Below, piece after piece: positions 1 through 6,820 of a stretch of 41,955 nt of DNA. A program made the position numbers and the translations under genes. How positions within the stretch are numbered: position 1 is the stretch's first letter; each line of letters starts with the position of its first letter. Under the pieces are notes generated by a model, which saw only the letters and a program-made list of their open reading frames with translations, was not told the origin of the DNA and searched no databases. This DNA is from Rhizobium ruizarguesonis (GTDB lineage: Bacteria > Pseudomonadota > Alphaproteobacteria > Rhizobiales > Rhizobiaceae): NCBI RefSeq assembly GCF_012349115.1, contig NZ_PQIG01000110.1:1-41955 (forward strand), given 5' to 3'.

Positions 1-193
1 TCGCCCAATAAGCAGAAGACCCAGCCGGCAAGACGATCTCGGCATGCTCGACACCCTGCCGGTTACTAAAATCATGGGTCAGCCCATCGCGCTCGTTGGT
101 CAGCCGCTCGGCCGCACGATAGGCGGCCGACGCCACGGCGCTGCGGCCACCGCTGCGGGCGATCGGCTTCATGCTGAGATGATAGATCGCCAT
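1..193 (-). CDS. traA: TraA/MobA-type conjugative relaxase, N-terminal part (runs off window)
   Basis: The minus strand reads an uninterrupted frame of 64 codons from an ATG at 193 to the window edge. It starts MAIYHLSMKPIARSGGRSAV and continues with an AYRAAERLTNE segment and a THDFSNRQGVEHAEIVLP segment. This is the characteristic start of the MobA/MobL relaxase domain of TraA proteins from Ti and rhizobial plasmids. These proteins nick oriT, carry the strand to the recipient and usually have a C-terminal helicase. Only the N-terminus is visible, so the catalytic histidines and helicase motifs cannot be checked. A GGGAGGGCG ribosome-binding stretch lies just upstream of the ATG. The gene reads away from the oriT core at about 250, the usual traA/oriT arrangement. 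Whether the full gene is intact is unknown. Confidence 0.82.
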   Translation of the reverse strand, partial: MAIYHLSMKPIARSGGRSAVASAAYRAAERLTNERDGLTHDFSNRQGVEHAEIVLPAGSSAYWA

Positions 194-210
194 CGCCCTC
201 CCCTTTGTTA

Positions 211-263
211 GCGGGCCGCCGGCCCGCGCTTTGAGTTGCCCCGCAACTCGTAAGTGCGCCCTT
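211..263 (+). other. oriT: oriT with two hairpins and IncQ/Ti-type nick core
   Basis: Two perfect 7-bp inverted repeats with 3-nt loops occur in tandem, GCGGGCC/GGCCCGC at 211-227 and GAGTTGC/GCAACTC at 233-249. They are followed at once by TAAGTGCGCCCTT at 251-263. In RSF1010 and related Q-type origins the nick core TAAGTGCG|CCCT also sits directly after an inverted repeat, so the predicted nick is between 258 and 259. The start of a TraA-type relaxase lies 40-60 bp away and reads in the opposite direction. The motif and hairpin are seen directly. Nicking by this relaxase is inferred. Confidence 0.8.
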
Positions 264-452
264 GTGCCTTCGTCGCTTCGCGCCTTCGGGCACTGGTGGG
301 AGCACGCGGCAATCTCCCGATGACCTCGTAAGCCGTTCACCCGGTTGCTTCCACGCGCAGATTTGCGAGTAGCCGACATGCACCCATCGCTGCAGCATCT
401 GCGCATGCGATCGTGTGCGGTCATTGTCCTGATGGCGCTGGGCCGATCGCTG

Positions 453-2009
453 ATGGTGGAACAGGGAGACAATGACAGTGGCACGCAAGCGCATGATCAG
501 TTAATCCAAACGCTGCGGCTGCGCATTGCCAAGCTGAAGAAACAGGTCTTCGGCAAGTCCTCCGAAAAGATTGAGCGTGAAATCGAGCAGTTGGAACTGG
601 CGGTTGAGGATCTGTTGATCGCCGCCGCTGAAGGCAGTACGGCGCCAATCGATGAACCTGATGAGGCGGCGTCTGTTGTTCCCTTGGCGGATACGTCTGA
701 AAAGATCATGCGCCGGCGCCCACGCGTCTCGGACAAGGCGGTTCGCGAGCGCCGAGAGCTCGATCCTGGCTCCTGCTGCCCGGAATGCGGAGGTGAATTG
801 CGTCTTGTCGGTGAGGACGTCAGCGAAATCCTCGACATGATCGCCGCGCAGATGAAAGTCATCGAAGTTGCTCGACTGAAGAAGTCCTGCCGCTGCTGCG
901 AGAAAATGGTGCAGGTGGCAGCACCCAGCCGCCCGATACCGGGCAGCATGGCCGGCGCTGGCCTCTTGGCGTACATTCTGGTCTCGAAGTTCGACGACCA
1001 TTTGCCACTGTACCGTCTGAACGAGATCTTCGCCCGCATGGGCGCCGACATTCCCGACAGCACGATGGTTGATTGGTGTGGTCGCGCCATGCAGGTTCTG
1101 CAGCCTCTCATCGAGCGGATCGAAACGGCGGTCATGGCAAGTGACCTGCTTCATGCGGACGACACCCCGATCAGGGTGCTGGATCGCTCGCTGCGAGACA
1201 AGGGGTTGGGCAAGGGTGTGAAGAAGGGCAGGATCTGGACGTATGTCCGCGATCAGCGTCCATGGGCAGGCAGTTCCCCGCCCGGTGCAGTCTACTATTT
1301 TGCTCCTGACTGGAAAGAAGAGCACGTCCACCGCCACCTCAAGCAATCAAGCGGCATCCTTCAGGCTGACGGCTACAAAGGATATGGCAAGCTATACTCG
1401 CCTGGAGAAAAGGGAGAATCTCGCTTCAAGGAAGCCGCCTGCTGGGCTCATTGGCGACGAGACTTCCACGATATCTGGACATCAAACAAGTCCGAGATTG
1501 CGCGAGAGGCTCTCGATCGCATCGGAGCGCTTTACGACATCGAGCGAGGCATCAACGGCCAGCCTCCTGAGATCCGGCTTGCCGCGCGTCAGACCCAGAG
1601 CAAGCCTAAGGTCGATGCATTCCGCCACTGGGCTGAAGCTCAACTAACGCGCATTCCGGGCAAAGGCGATCTGGCGACAGCTTTCCGCTACGGTTTGAGC
1701 CGATGGTCTTCACTCTGTCTGTTCCTCGAAGACGGCCGTGTCGCGATCGACAACAATGCTGCCGAACGGGCACTGCGCCCAATCGGCGTCGGAAGACGCA
1801 ATTGGCTGTTCGCAGGAGCCGATACAGGAGCGGAGACCTTGGCACGCGCCATGACGATCATCGAGACGGCAAAGATGAATGGTCTTGACCCGCAAGCCTA
1901 TCTGACTGACGTGCTCGATCGCATCCACGATCACAAGATCAATCGACTCGACGAACTCCTTCCGTGGAACTGGTTGACGATCACCGCAATCGACGCAAAG
2001 GCAGCCTGA
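453..2009 (+). CDS. tnpC: IS66-family transposase (TnpC)
   Basis: This DDE transposase has the IS66 domain order. A coiled N-terminal segment contains LRLRIAKLKKQVFGKSSEKI (zf/leucine-zipper region). A Cys-rich zinc finger follows, with CCPECGG and a later CRCCEKM. The core contains LLHADDTPIRVL (first Asp), ILQADGYKGYGKLY (second Asp) and the C-terminal VAIDNNAAERALRPIGVGRR block that carries the catalytic Glu. The product is about 518 aa, normal for the family, and appears uninterrupted. The frame is open back to 345. I chose ATG 453 because homologous N-termini begin near the EQGDND segment, but no strong ribosome-binding site decides this. The stop codon overlaps the next ORF by one base (TGATG). 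Confidence 0.9.
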   Translation: MVEQGDNDSGTQAHDQLIQTLRLRIAKLKKQVFGKSSEKIEREIEQLELAVEDLLIAAAEGSTAPIDEPDEAASVVPLADTSEKIMRRRPRVSDKAVRERRELDPGSCCPECGGELRLVGEDVSEILDMIAAQMKVIEVARLKKSCRCCEKMVQVAAPSRPIPGSMAGAGLLAYILVSKFDDHLPLYRLNEIFARMGADIPDSTMVDWCGRAMQVLQPLIERIETAVMASDLLHADDTPIRVLDRSLRDKGLGKGVKKGRIWTYVRDQRPWAGSSPPGAVYYFAPDWKEEHVHRHLKQSSGILQADGYKGYGKLYSPGEKGESRFKEAACWAHWRRDFHDIWTSNKSEIAREALDRIGALYDIERGINGQPPEIRLAARQTQSKPKVDAFRHWAEAQLTRIPGKGDLATAFRYGLSRWSSLCLFLEDGRVAIDNNAAERALRPIGVGRRNWLFAGADTGAETLARAMTIIETAKMNGLDPQAYLTDVLDRIHDHKINRLDELLPWNWLTITAIDAKAA

Positions 2010-2305
2010 TGGCGACAGTCACCTACGTCCGTACGATCAAATTTGTTGCCGAAATTCTCGAAGAGGACCCGGAACTTCTTCAGGCAATCGTCTCCAACGA
2101 TGATAATCTGAGCTACGGCAGCATCATCTCCGTGTACACCGGAGACGACGAATCCGTGACCGCACTGACGGACGACGGCATGGACGAATTGGAGCAGATG
2201 CTCAAAGATGCCCGCCGCACATCCCAAGAATGGAACGACTTCCTCGACAGCTTTGTTGACGACGAGCTGCTCGTCGCTCGCATCAAAGCAAAATCGCCGC
2301 GGTAG
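2009..2305 (+). CDS. IS66-associated small acidic protein of unknown function
   Basis: This is a 98-aa acidic ORF whose ATG shares one base with the tnpC stop codon, so it is probably translationally coupled. It ends 15 bp before the right terminus and so lies entirely inside the IS. The product begins MATVTYVRTIKFVAEILEED, has no membrane segment or known catalytic motif, and is rich in Asp and Glu. Similar small ORFs accompany tnpC in some rhizobial IS66-like elements. A role in transposition is inferred from position only. Confidence 0.7.
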   Translation: MATVTYVRTIKFVAEILEEDPELLQAIVSNDDNLSYGSIISVYTGDDESVTALTDDGMDELEQMLKDARRTSQEWNDFLDSFVDDELLVARIKAKSPR

Positions 2306-2320
2306 CAATCGGGCGGTTAC

Positions 2321-2696
2321 TCTCGGTGCGCAAGGCACCTTTAGGGGTCAAGCGCGCCAACAAAGCATCGCGCAGATCATCCAGCGCGGCACCATGGCGC
2401 AAACGGTCATCGCCGCGCGCCGTCCCGCTGGCGATCTCTAGGGCCGCGATCGCGGCTTCCTAACGGATCTGCAGCCGGTCGAGCATTGGGTCGGCGACGC
2501 GCCAGCGCCGTCGGCGGTCCGGACCATCTACCGCCTCGACATTCGTGAAAACGGTCTCCAGCGCTTCTGTCATGCGCTGTGCTGTTCGATGCGAGACCGC
2601 AAATTCCTCACAGATTTCATCCAGGCTGACCCCTGTGCGCCGCGTGGTGGCTAGCCGCGCCAGCCTGATCAGATCCTAAGCCTTGGAGAGCGACAT
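2321..2696 (-). pseudogene. WYL-type HTH regulator remnant, cut by the IS66 element
   Basis: From an ATG at 2696 the minus strand encodes MSLSKA, then a TAG at 2676-2678, then DLIRLARLATTRRTGVSLDE and a clear helix-turn-helix segment (EICEEFAVSHRTAQRMTEAL). The winged-helix stretch DRRRRWRVADPMLDRLQIR follows, ending in a second in-frame TAG at 2460-2462. Coding similarity resumes (EAAIAALEIASGTARGDD) until the IS66 terminus at 2320. This matches the N-terminal HTH part of WYL-domain (DeoR-like) regulators. The WYL domain itself is missing. Two nonsense codons plus truncation make it a pseudogene. Confidence 0.7.
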
Positions 2697-2735
2697 GAGA
2701 CAATTCCTTAGGCCGATTACAACCTGTCGCTCGTT

Positions 2736-3647
2736 TCAGTGCTTGAAGGTATTCTCGCGATGCCAATGAATGAACTGGGGATGCGGCCGCTCAACAATTC
2801 CACTCGGCACGATCGCCCTTCCTGTCTTGTTGATAAGACCCTGTATGCTGTTACGATCGTTTGCATGGCGCGAAACCAGGATTTCGAGATCATCCGACAG
2901 GCCGATGAGGCCTCGATCAAACATCCAATGGGCGGTCCCGGACAACGCTATCCCGTTGGAGAGAATATCAGGGCCATTTGCCTCGACTGGGCGGATATGG
3001 GCCGCATCCACCTCAGCACGACCGCCACCATTGATCAGCTTTAATCCCGTAATCGCGCATCTCTTGTCGTAGGCTTGCAGGACGAGACGACGAAACAGAC
3101 GATTACGAACTATGCGCGACGAAAGCTGCATAACCCGATCCCTCTCCTGCTCGACCATGAAGGGGACCTGAACTCTATCCGAGAAACCACTCGGCAATAG
3201 CGTCTCTATCGGCTCGCCCGATCGGGGTAACTCAGGCTGATCTTCCGCCAGACCTAGCGATAGGATGCGATTGAAATCTGCCGCCGATACCGGTCGCACT
3301 GCCGCCTGTGCCCGCCCTGAAATCCGACCCTCCTCGTTCAACACACCTCGCTCGATGACGCCGTCTGGCCCATTGAACGGAACGGCATTGACGAAATCGA
3401 GATAGCTGCCGGGTTCGATCAACGCCAAATACATTCCAGGTGTCTTGGGGTCTGAAATGACCTGCGCGACCTTAGCGACCGCGAAATATCCTCTCGTTGC
3501 TGCAACTTTTCGGGGCTCGTAGTAGATGACCCAGTCGCTAAGACAGGCTTGGACGCGACCGAGATATTGGCTCGGGAACTGATATTGTTCAGCCGGGCTG
3601 TCGTCGTAGATCGAATCTGTGCGGTGAATGAAAACCCCGAATCCCAT
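2736..3647 (-). CDS. HNH endonuclease with uncharacterised N-terminal domain
   Basis: The product is 303 aa from ATG 3647. An in-frame TTG lies two codons earlier but is less likely. The C-terminal third carries the HNH nuclease motif: RLVLQAYDKRCAITG, then EVDAAHIRPVEANGPD (the His-containing strand), then NGIALSGTAHWMFDRGLIGL with the final His. This is a beta-beta-alpha-metal fold that cuts DNA. The N-terminal ~150 residues (GFGVFIHRTDSIYDD, YLGRVQACLSDWVIYYEP) resemble the N-terminal part of stand-alone putative HNH restriction endonucleases common in rhizobia, but I cannot name the domain. No methyltransferase is adjacent, so this is not a classical restriction-modification pair. It is flanked by the decayed WYL gene and a recombinase remnant, consistent with a mobile region. 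A defence role is inference. Confidence 0.8.
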   Translation of the reverse strand: MGFGVFIHRTDSIYDDSPAEQYQFPSQYLGRVQACLSDWVIYYEPRKVAATRGYFAVAKVAQVISDPKTPGMYLALIEPGSYLDFVNAVPFNGPDGVIERGVLNEEGRISGRAQAAVRPVSAADFNRILSLGLAEDQPELPRSGEPIETLLPSGFSDRVQVPFMVEQERDRVMQLSSRIVRNRLFRRLVLQAYDKRCAITGLKLINGGGRAEVDAAHIRPVEANGPDILSNGIALSGTAHWMFDRGLIGLSDDLEILVSRHANDRNSIQGLINKTGRAIVPSGIVERPHPQFIHWHRENTFKH

Positions 3648-3698
3648 GTGCAATCTCTACCATGGTGACCGCCATTCAAAACAGGGAGATCGGTCACA

Positions 3699-3845
3699 AT
3701 GCACGCCTTCAAGCGCGTCGTGCCTTATCGCGAGAGAATGCCGCCGCGCTGCATGTCATCCAGGAAAGTCCGGTCGCTCAGGATCGTCGACGATGCCCTT
3801 TGGCAACGGGTGAAAATGCGCCAGGAAAATTTGCGTGCCGGCTAG
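3699..3845 (+). pseudogene. Short remnant resembling a serine recombinase
   Basis: A 48-codon open frame starting at ATG 3699 contains the stretch VRSLRIVDDALWQRVKMRQE and then stops. 'LRIVDDALWxxVKxRQ' is typical of the recombinase domain of large serine recombinases, just after the catalytic domain. Neither the catalytic Ser region nor the zinc ribbon is present. I regard it as a scrap of a lost integrase or resolvase. It could also be chance similarity over about 20 residues. Confidence 0.4.
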
Positions 3846-3884
3846 TGCGGGCCCTGTGCCGTTCGGACAGACGACGCCGTTAGG

Positions 3885-5138
3885 CTAATCCGCGCACGTG
3901 CTGAGGATTGGTATCATCAACTTCACATGAGCATCGATCCGCTCAAGTACTTTTGCCGGAACGACCTCACGCTCCGGCAGCAACCACCAAAGCTCGTTGA
4001 CACGTTCAACGGTATCGACCACCGCTTTGAGCACCGCCGCTTCCGGCAAACGTGCACGATTGGCGAAGACTTTCCATCGCTGTGCATTCATCGCCTTGAA
4101 GGAACGCTCGCCGGCGAGCGACAGCGCCATGGCATCCGCGGGGATGTAGGGAATGGTCGACAGCACATCATAAATTGGAGCGAGCTCGGGTTTATCGCAC
4201 GCGCCAGGATAGATCAGAGACCAGTTCTTGAGATGCATGTCGCCATTGCCGGTGATGGCGGCCAACGCCAGTCGACGGACAAATTCAATCGGCGCCGCCG
4301 ACGATACGGCGATGCCGAGAGCAGCAGCAATATCGTGATAGGCTGCGCCCTCGTATTTGCGTGAGGGATAGATGCCAAACACCTGAGCGAAATCCTCGAT
4401 ATGAATTCGTTCGGCACGAGCGCCACGATCGAAACGTTTGACGAGCAGGACTTTTCCATCCGACAACGTCTCGAACTCCTCCGGGATGCCCTCGAACTCT
4501 GCTTGCTCGACGAGTTCACGTTCCGGCACTTCCATGCCGATCGCTTCAGCCAGAGCGAGATTGGCATATTCATTTTCCGAGACGCCGGGAAACGACGTCG
4601 ACGGAAATTTGGCAATATAGGATCCCTGCTCATCGCCCAGTGGCAGCGTCAGACCGCCGCCCTTGCCCGTGTTCTTGATGACGGAAAGTTTCATCTGCAC
4701 GCCGGCGAGCGAAAAGCGGGCCTTTGATTTGAGAGGTGACGGATCGTCGACGCGAGCAACCGTTCCTTCGCTTGGCACAACGCGGACGGCACCCGGCAGA
4801 TCCGACCCGAGTGCAACCAGCAGATCAAAGTCGTTTCCGGCGCGAACACTGCCAGCGTGGTGCTTTTCCATCGCCTCACGCAGCTTGTCCTCGGGAAGAA
4901 GATTGGCAAAGAACGCCGGCAACGCTCTGGCAACAGGCTTGGGGTCTTTGCGCAGACCGCCGGTGGCTGCGCGGAAAGACAGGCTGAGCACCGGAAAGCC
5001 GCCCGTTGCGCGATAGCTATCCTCGAAGCTGAACGCGTTGAAGTCGCCGGGCGTTCTGACAATCGTGCCAACCTTCAGGTCATTCAGCAGCACTTCAAGT
5101 AACGATATGGATCTTGGATAGAGAGGAGCCTCAGGCAT
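3885..5138 (-). CDS. hipA: HipA-family serine/threonine kinase toxin
   Basis: The product is a 417-aa HipA-like kinase. The N-terminal couple_HipA domain (LLEVLLNDLKVGTIVRTPGD) is followed by the kinase fold: FSLAGVQMKLSV, GSYIAKFPST (ATP-binding Lys), EYANLALAEAIGMEVPE, LLVKRFDR, the catalytic loop TGNGDMHLKNWSL near residue 300 and the metal-binding LAPIYDVLSTIPY. HipA toxins phosphorylate tRNA synthetases or translation factors and cause growth arrest. The key catalytic Asp and Asn are present, so it looks active. It is preceded by an HTH antitoxin gene. ATG 5138 gives an ATGCCTGA overlap with that gene's stop. ATG 5144 and ATG 5150 are in-frame alternatives. Confidence 0.93.
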   Translation of the reverse strand: MPEAPLYPRSISLLEVLLNDLKVGTIVRTPGDFNAFSFEDSYRATGGFPVLSLSFRAATGGLRKDPKPVARALPAFFANLLPEDKLREAMEKHHAGSVRAGNDFDLLVALGSDLPGAVRVVPSEGTVARVDDPSPLKSKARFSLAGVQMKLSVIKNTGKGGGLTLPLGDEQGSYIAKFPSTSFPGVSENEYANLALAEAIGMEVPERELVEQAEFEGIPEEFETLSDGKVLLVKRFDRGARAERIHIEDFAQVFGIYPSRKYEGAAYHDIAAALGIAVSSAAPIEFVRRLALAAITGNGDMHLKNWSLIYPGACDKPELAPIYDVLSTIPYIPADAMALSLAGERSFKAMNAQRWKVFANRARLPEAAVLKAVVDTVERVNELWWLLPEREVVPAKVLERIDAHVKLMIPILSTCAD

Positions 5139-5469
5139 TTGCATCACCATCGGCGCTGGCCACGAACGCCGGAAGGTCGTCTTCAGCACCATCGGGCTGC
5201 AGCAGGGCATCAACCGCCGGGATCATAGCCTGCGGGATGAGCATCAGTTCAAGACCGAGCGCCCGAGAAATGTTGATCAAGGTCGTTGTGCGAGCAGCGG
5301 CGCTTCCAGCCTCGATCTCGCGATAGCGAGGACGCGATATGCCTGCCAAGTCGGCGACCTGCTCTTGAGTGAGCCCCAAGTTTTTACGTGCCGTTTTCAA
5401 CAGCCGGCCGATCGCAAGCAAAGCCTCTGACTCAGCAATCATTTGATCTCTAAACCTATCATCGCCCAT
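5131..5469 (-). CDS. hipB: HipB-like Xre-family antitoxin
   Basis: This 112-aa DNA-binding protein has a Xre/Cro HTH at about residues 20-75 (LLKTARKNLGLTQEQVADLA, then GISRPRYREIEAGSAAARTT). A C-terminal tail of about 35 residues is rich in acidic residues and Ala. It is the first gene of the pair and overlaps the HipA start. This is standard hipBA order, in which HipB neutralises HipA and represses the operon. ATG 5469 is the start. An inverted repeat 59 bp upstream (5528-5555) is the best candidate operator. The tail is longer than in E. coli HipB. Confidence 0.9.
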   Translation of the reverse strand: MGDDRFRDQMIAESEALLAIGRLLKTARKNLGLTQEQVADLAGISRPRYREIEAGSAAARTTTLINISRALGLELMLIPQAMIPAVDALLQPDGAEDDLPAFVASADGDANA

Positions 5470-5527
5470 TGAATGTTACGTTTACATATCTCTACTCCTT
5501 CAAGTAGTCAAGGCAATTGATCTATTT

Positions 5528-5555
5528 ACAGATCATATTATGGATTATGATCTGT
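5528..5555. promoter_or_regulatory. Inverted repeat upstream of hipBA, candidate HipB operator
   Basis: A perfect 10-bp inverted repeat, ACAGATCATA/TATGATCTGT, is separated by 8 bp in an AT-rich segment between the lacI-type gene end (5626) and the hipB start (5469). HipB is known to bind inverted repeats with 8-bp spacers upstream of hipBA in E. coli, and the spacing fits. The half-site sequence differs from the E. coli one. It could instead act as a terminator for the upstream lacI-type gene, but it lacks a proper U tract. Confidence 0.55.
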
Positions 5556-5625
5556 TTGCATACCTTTTTAGAACACTGCGGGTCGCCCCAGTTAACTTCG
5601 ACGGGACAACTTTAGAGGTATCAAA

Positions 5626-6672
5626 TCACGAAGAATCCCCACGTGCCTTCACGAGGCGGGCGACGGAAGCGCGCAAGATTAACGGGCATTCCATCTTTAA
5701 CCGTACTGGCGGCTTCTTCGGCTGCGCCACCTTTTCTAGAAGCTCAGCCACGGCCCATTGGCCCATGTCCTCGTGCGGCAGTTTCAACGTGGTGAGTGGC
5801 GGCAGGATTTTTCGGGCAAGGCTGTCATCATCGAAGCCAACGACAGAAATGTCTTCGGGGATTTTCAAGCCACGCAGTCTGATTGCATCATAGGCGCCCA
5901 TCGCCACCCGGTCTGAAAAACAGAACACTCCTGTCGGCGGGGACGGCAGGTCGAGCAGCTGCAACATTTTCTCACGCCCAAGATCGAGCGACCATGCGCC
6001 GGACACAATCAGCTCCGGATCCACAGCGATATCGTAGGTGGTAAGCGCCTGGCGATAGCCGCTTAAACGATCTCGGGACGCTTCAAGCCGCTCCTTGCCT
6101 GCGTCGATCATGGCTATGCGACGATGTCCGGCCTTGATCAGTGTCTCCGTCGCCGCAAAACCGCCGGCAAGATCGCCAGGAATGATCGACGAGAACTCGG
6201 CCCTTTGCTGATGGCAGTTCAAGAGCACGGTCGGGTAGTTGGCAAGTTTGGAGGGCAGCACCGGCGCCAACTGGGTGATGAGGGTGGCGTAGACCACTCC
6301 GATGATCTGGCGCCGACCCAGATAGTCGAGAATGACCTCTGCGAATTCGACCTGTCCGCCGGTAACGACGGTGATCGCCGCCAAGCCCCGTTCTTCTGCT
6401 GCCTCACGCACGCCTTCAATCAGCGGCGCGGCGTGATGCGAAGCCATCAGATCGTCGATCAAAAGCACGATGATGCCGCCGATCGGGCCATTGACGGGCG
6501 TGGTCTTCTGATAGCCAAGCTCCTCGGCCACAGCCAGCACATGAGTGCGCATCTTCTGGGAAACGCGCTTGCCGGGCGCCTCGTTCAGCACCAGTGAAAC
6601 CGTCGCGTGCGAAACGCCGACCTTTGCAGCGATGTCGGACATTGTCGGTCGTTTCGTTATTTTGTCGTTCAC
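5626..6672 (-). CDS. LacI-family transcriptional regulator
   Basis: The product is a 348-aa LacI/GalR repressor. The N-terminal HTH is PTMSDIAAKVGVSHATVSLV at about residues 9-30. A hinge follows, then a periplasmic-binding-protein-like sensor domain (GGIIVLLIDDLMASHHAAPL and later FSDRVAMGAYDAIRLRGLKI, VVGFDDDSLARKILPPLTTL). The length is normal and no defects are seen. The start is GTG 6672 with a GAGAGA ribosome-binding stretch. The first internal ATG would cut into the HTH. The gene is divergent from the GH2 gene with a 148-bp intergenic region that contains palindromes. By family rule it should repress the GH2/sugar-transporter operon until the imported sugar or product binds. The ligand cannot be read from sequence. 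Confidence 0.92.
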   Translation of the reverse strand: MNDKITKRPTMSDIAAKVGVSHATVSLVLNEAPGKRVSQKMRTHVLAVAEELGYQKTTPVNGPIGGIIVLLIDDLMASHHAAPLIEGVREAAEERGLAAITVVTGGQVEFAEVILDYLGRRQIIGVVYATLITQLAPVLPSKLANYPTVLLNCHQQRAEFSSIIPGDLAGGFAATETLIKAGHRRIAMIDAGKERLEASRDRLSGYRQALTTYDIAVDPELIVSGAWSLDLGREKMLQLLDLPSPPTGVFCFSDRVAMGAYDAIRLRGLKIPEDISVVGFDDDSLARKILPPLTTLKLPHEDMGQWAVAELLEKVAQPKKPPVRLKMECPLILRASVARLVKARGDSS

Positions 6673-6702
6673 GCAGTTTCTCTCTCAAACAGTTGGCATG
6701 CA

Positions 6703-6719
6703 CGTTAGAAAATCTAACG
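6703..6719. promoter_or_regulatory. Perfect palindrome, candidate LacI-type operator
   Basis: The 17-bp perfect palindrome CGTTAGA-AAA-TCTAACG lies 30 bp upstream of the lacI-type start codon and about 100 bp upstream of the GH2 start. It is in the right place for autoregulation and repression of the divergent operon. LacI operators more often have an even-length palindrome with central CG, so assignment to this regulator is inference. Confidence 0.5.
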
Positions 6720-6746
6720 GACAATGTGAAGCGGCGGGCTTGCGGG

Positions 6747-6783
6747 AGTTACATTTTTAAGTTACGAAACCTATCTGTAACTT
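6747..6783. promoter_or_regulatory. Clustered GTTAC/GTAAC half-sites upstream of the GH2 gene
   Basis: AGTTACA occurs at 6747-6753, AAGTTAC at 6759-6765 and its inverse GTAACTT at 6777-6783. This gives two overlapping inverted-repeat arrangements (spacers of 22 and 11 bp). The cluster lies 38-74 bp before the GH2 start codon, where it would overlap or follow a promoter. It could be a second operator or a site for another regulator. Confidence 0.4.
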
Positions 6784-6820
6784 ATTTTGTGACTACATCC
6801 AACTGGAAAGCTTGCGGCTC

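Larger units (their letters stand above)
328..2320 (+). mobile_element. IS66-family insertion sequence (single transposase plus accessory ORF)
   Basis: The element is bounded by IS66-like termini starting GTAA: GTAAGCCGTTCACCCGGTTG on the left and, on the opposite strand, GTAACCGCCCGATTGCTACC on the right. With a small gap the two ends share GTAA, CCG and CCCGRTTGCTWCC. Inside are an IS66 tnpC-type transposase and a 98-aa overlapping ORF. No tnpA or tnpB is seen, as in the ISBst12-like branch of the family. The 8 bp flanking the left end (ATGACCTC) and right end (TCTCGGTG) do not match, so the usual 8-bp target duplication is absent. This points to later rearrangement or mis-set ends. The element separates oriT from a decayed regulator gene. 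Confidence 0.85.
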
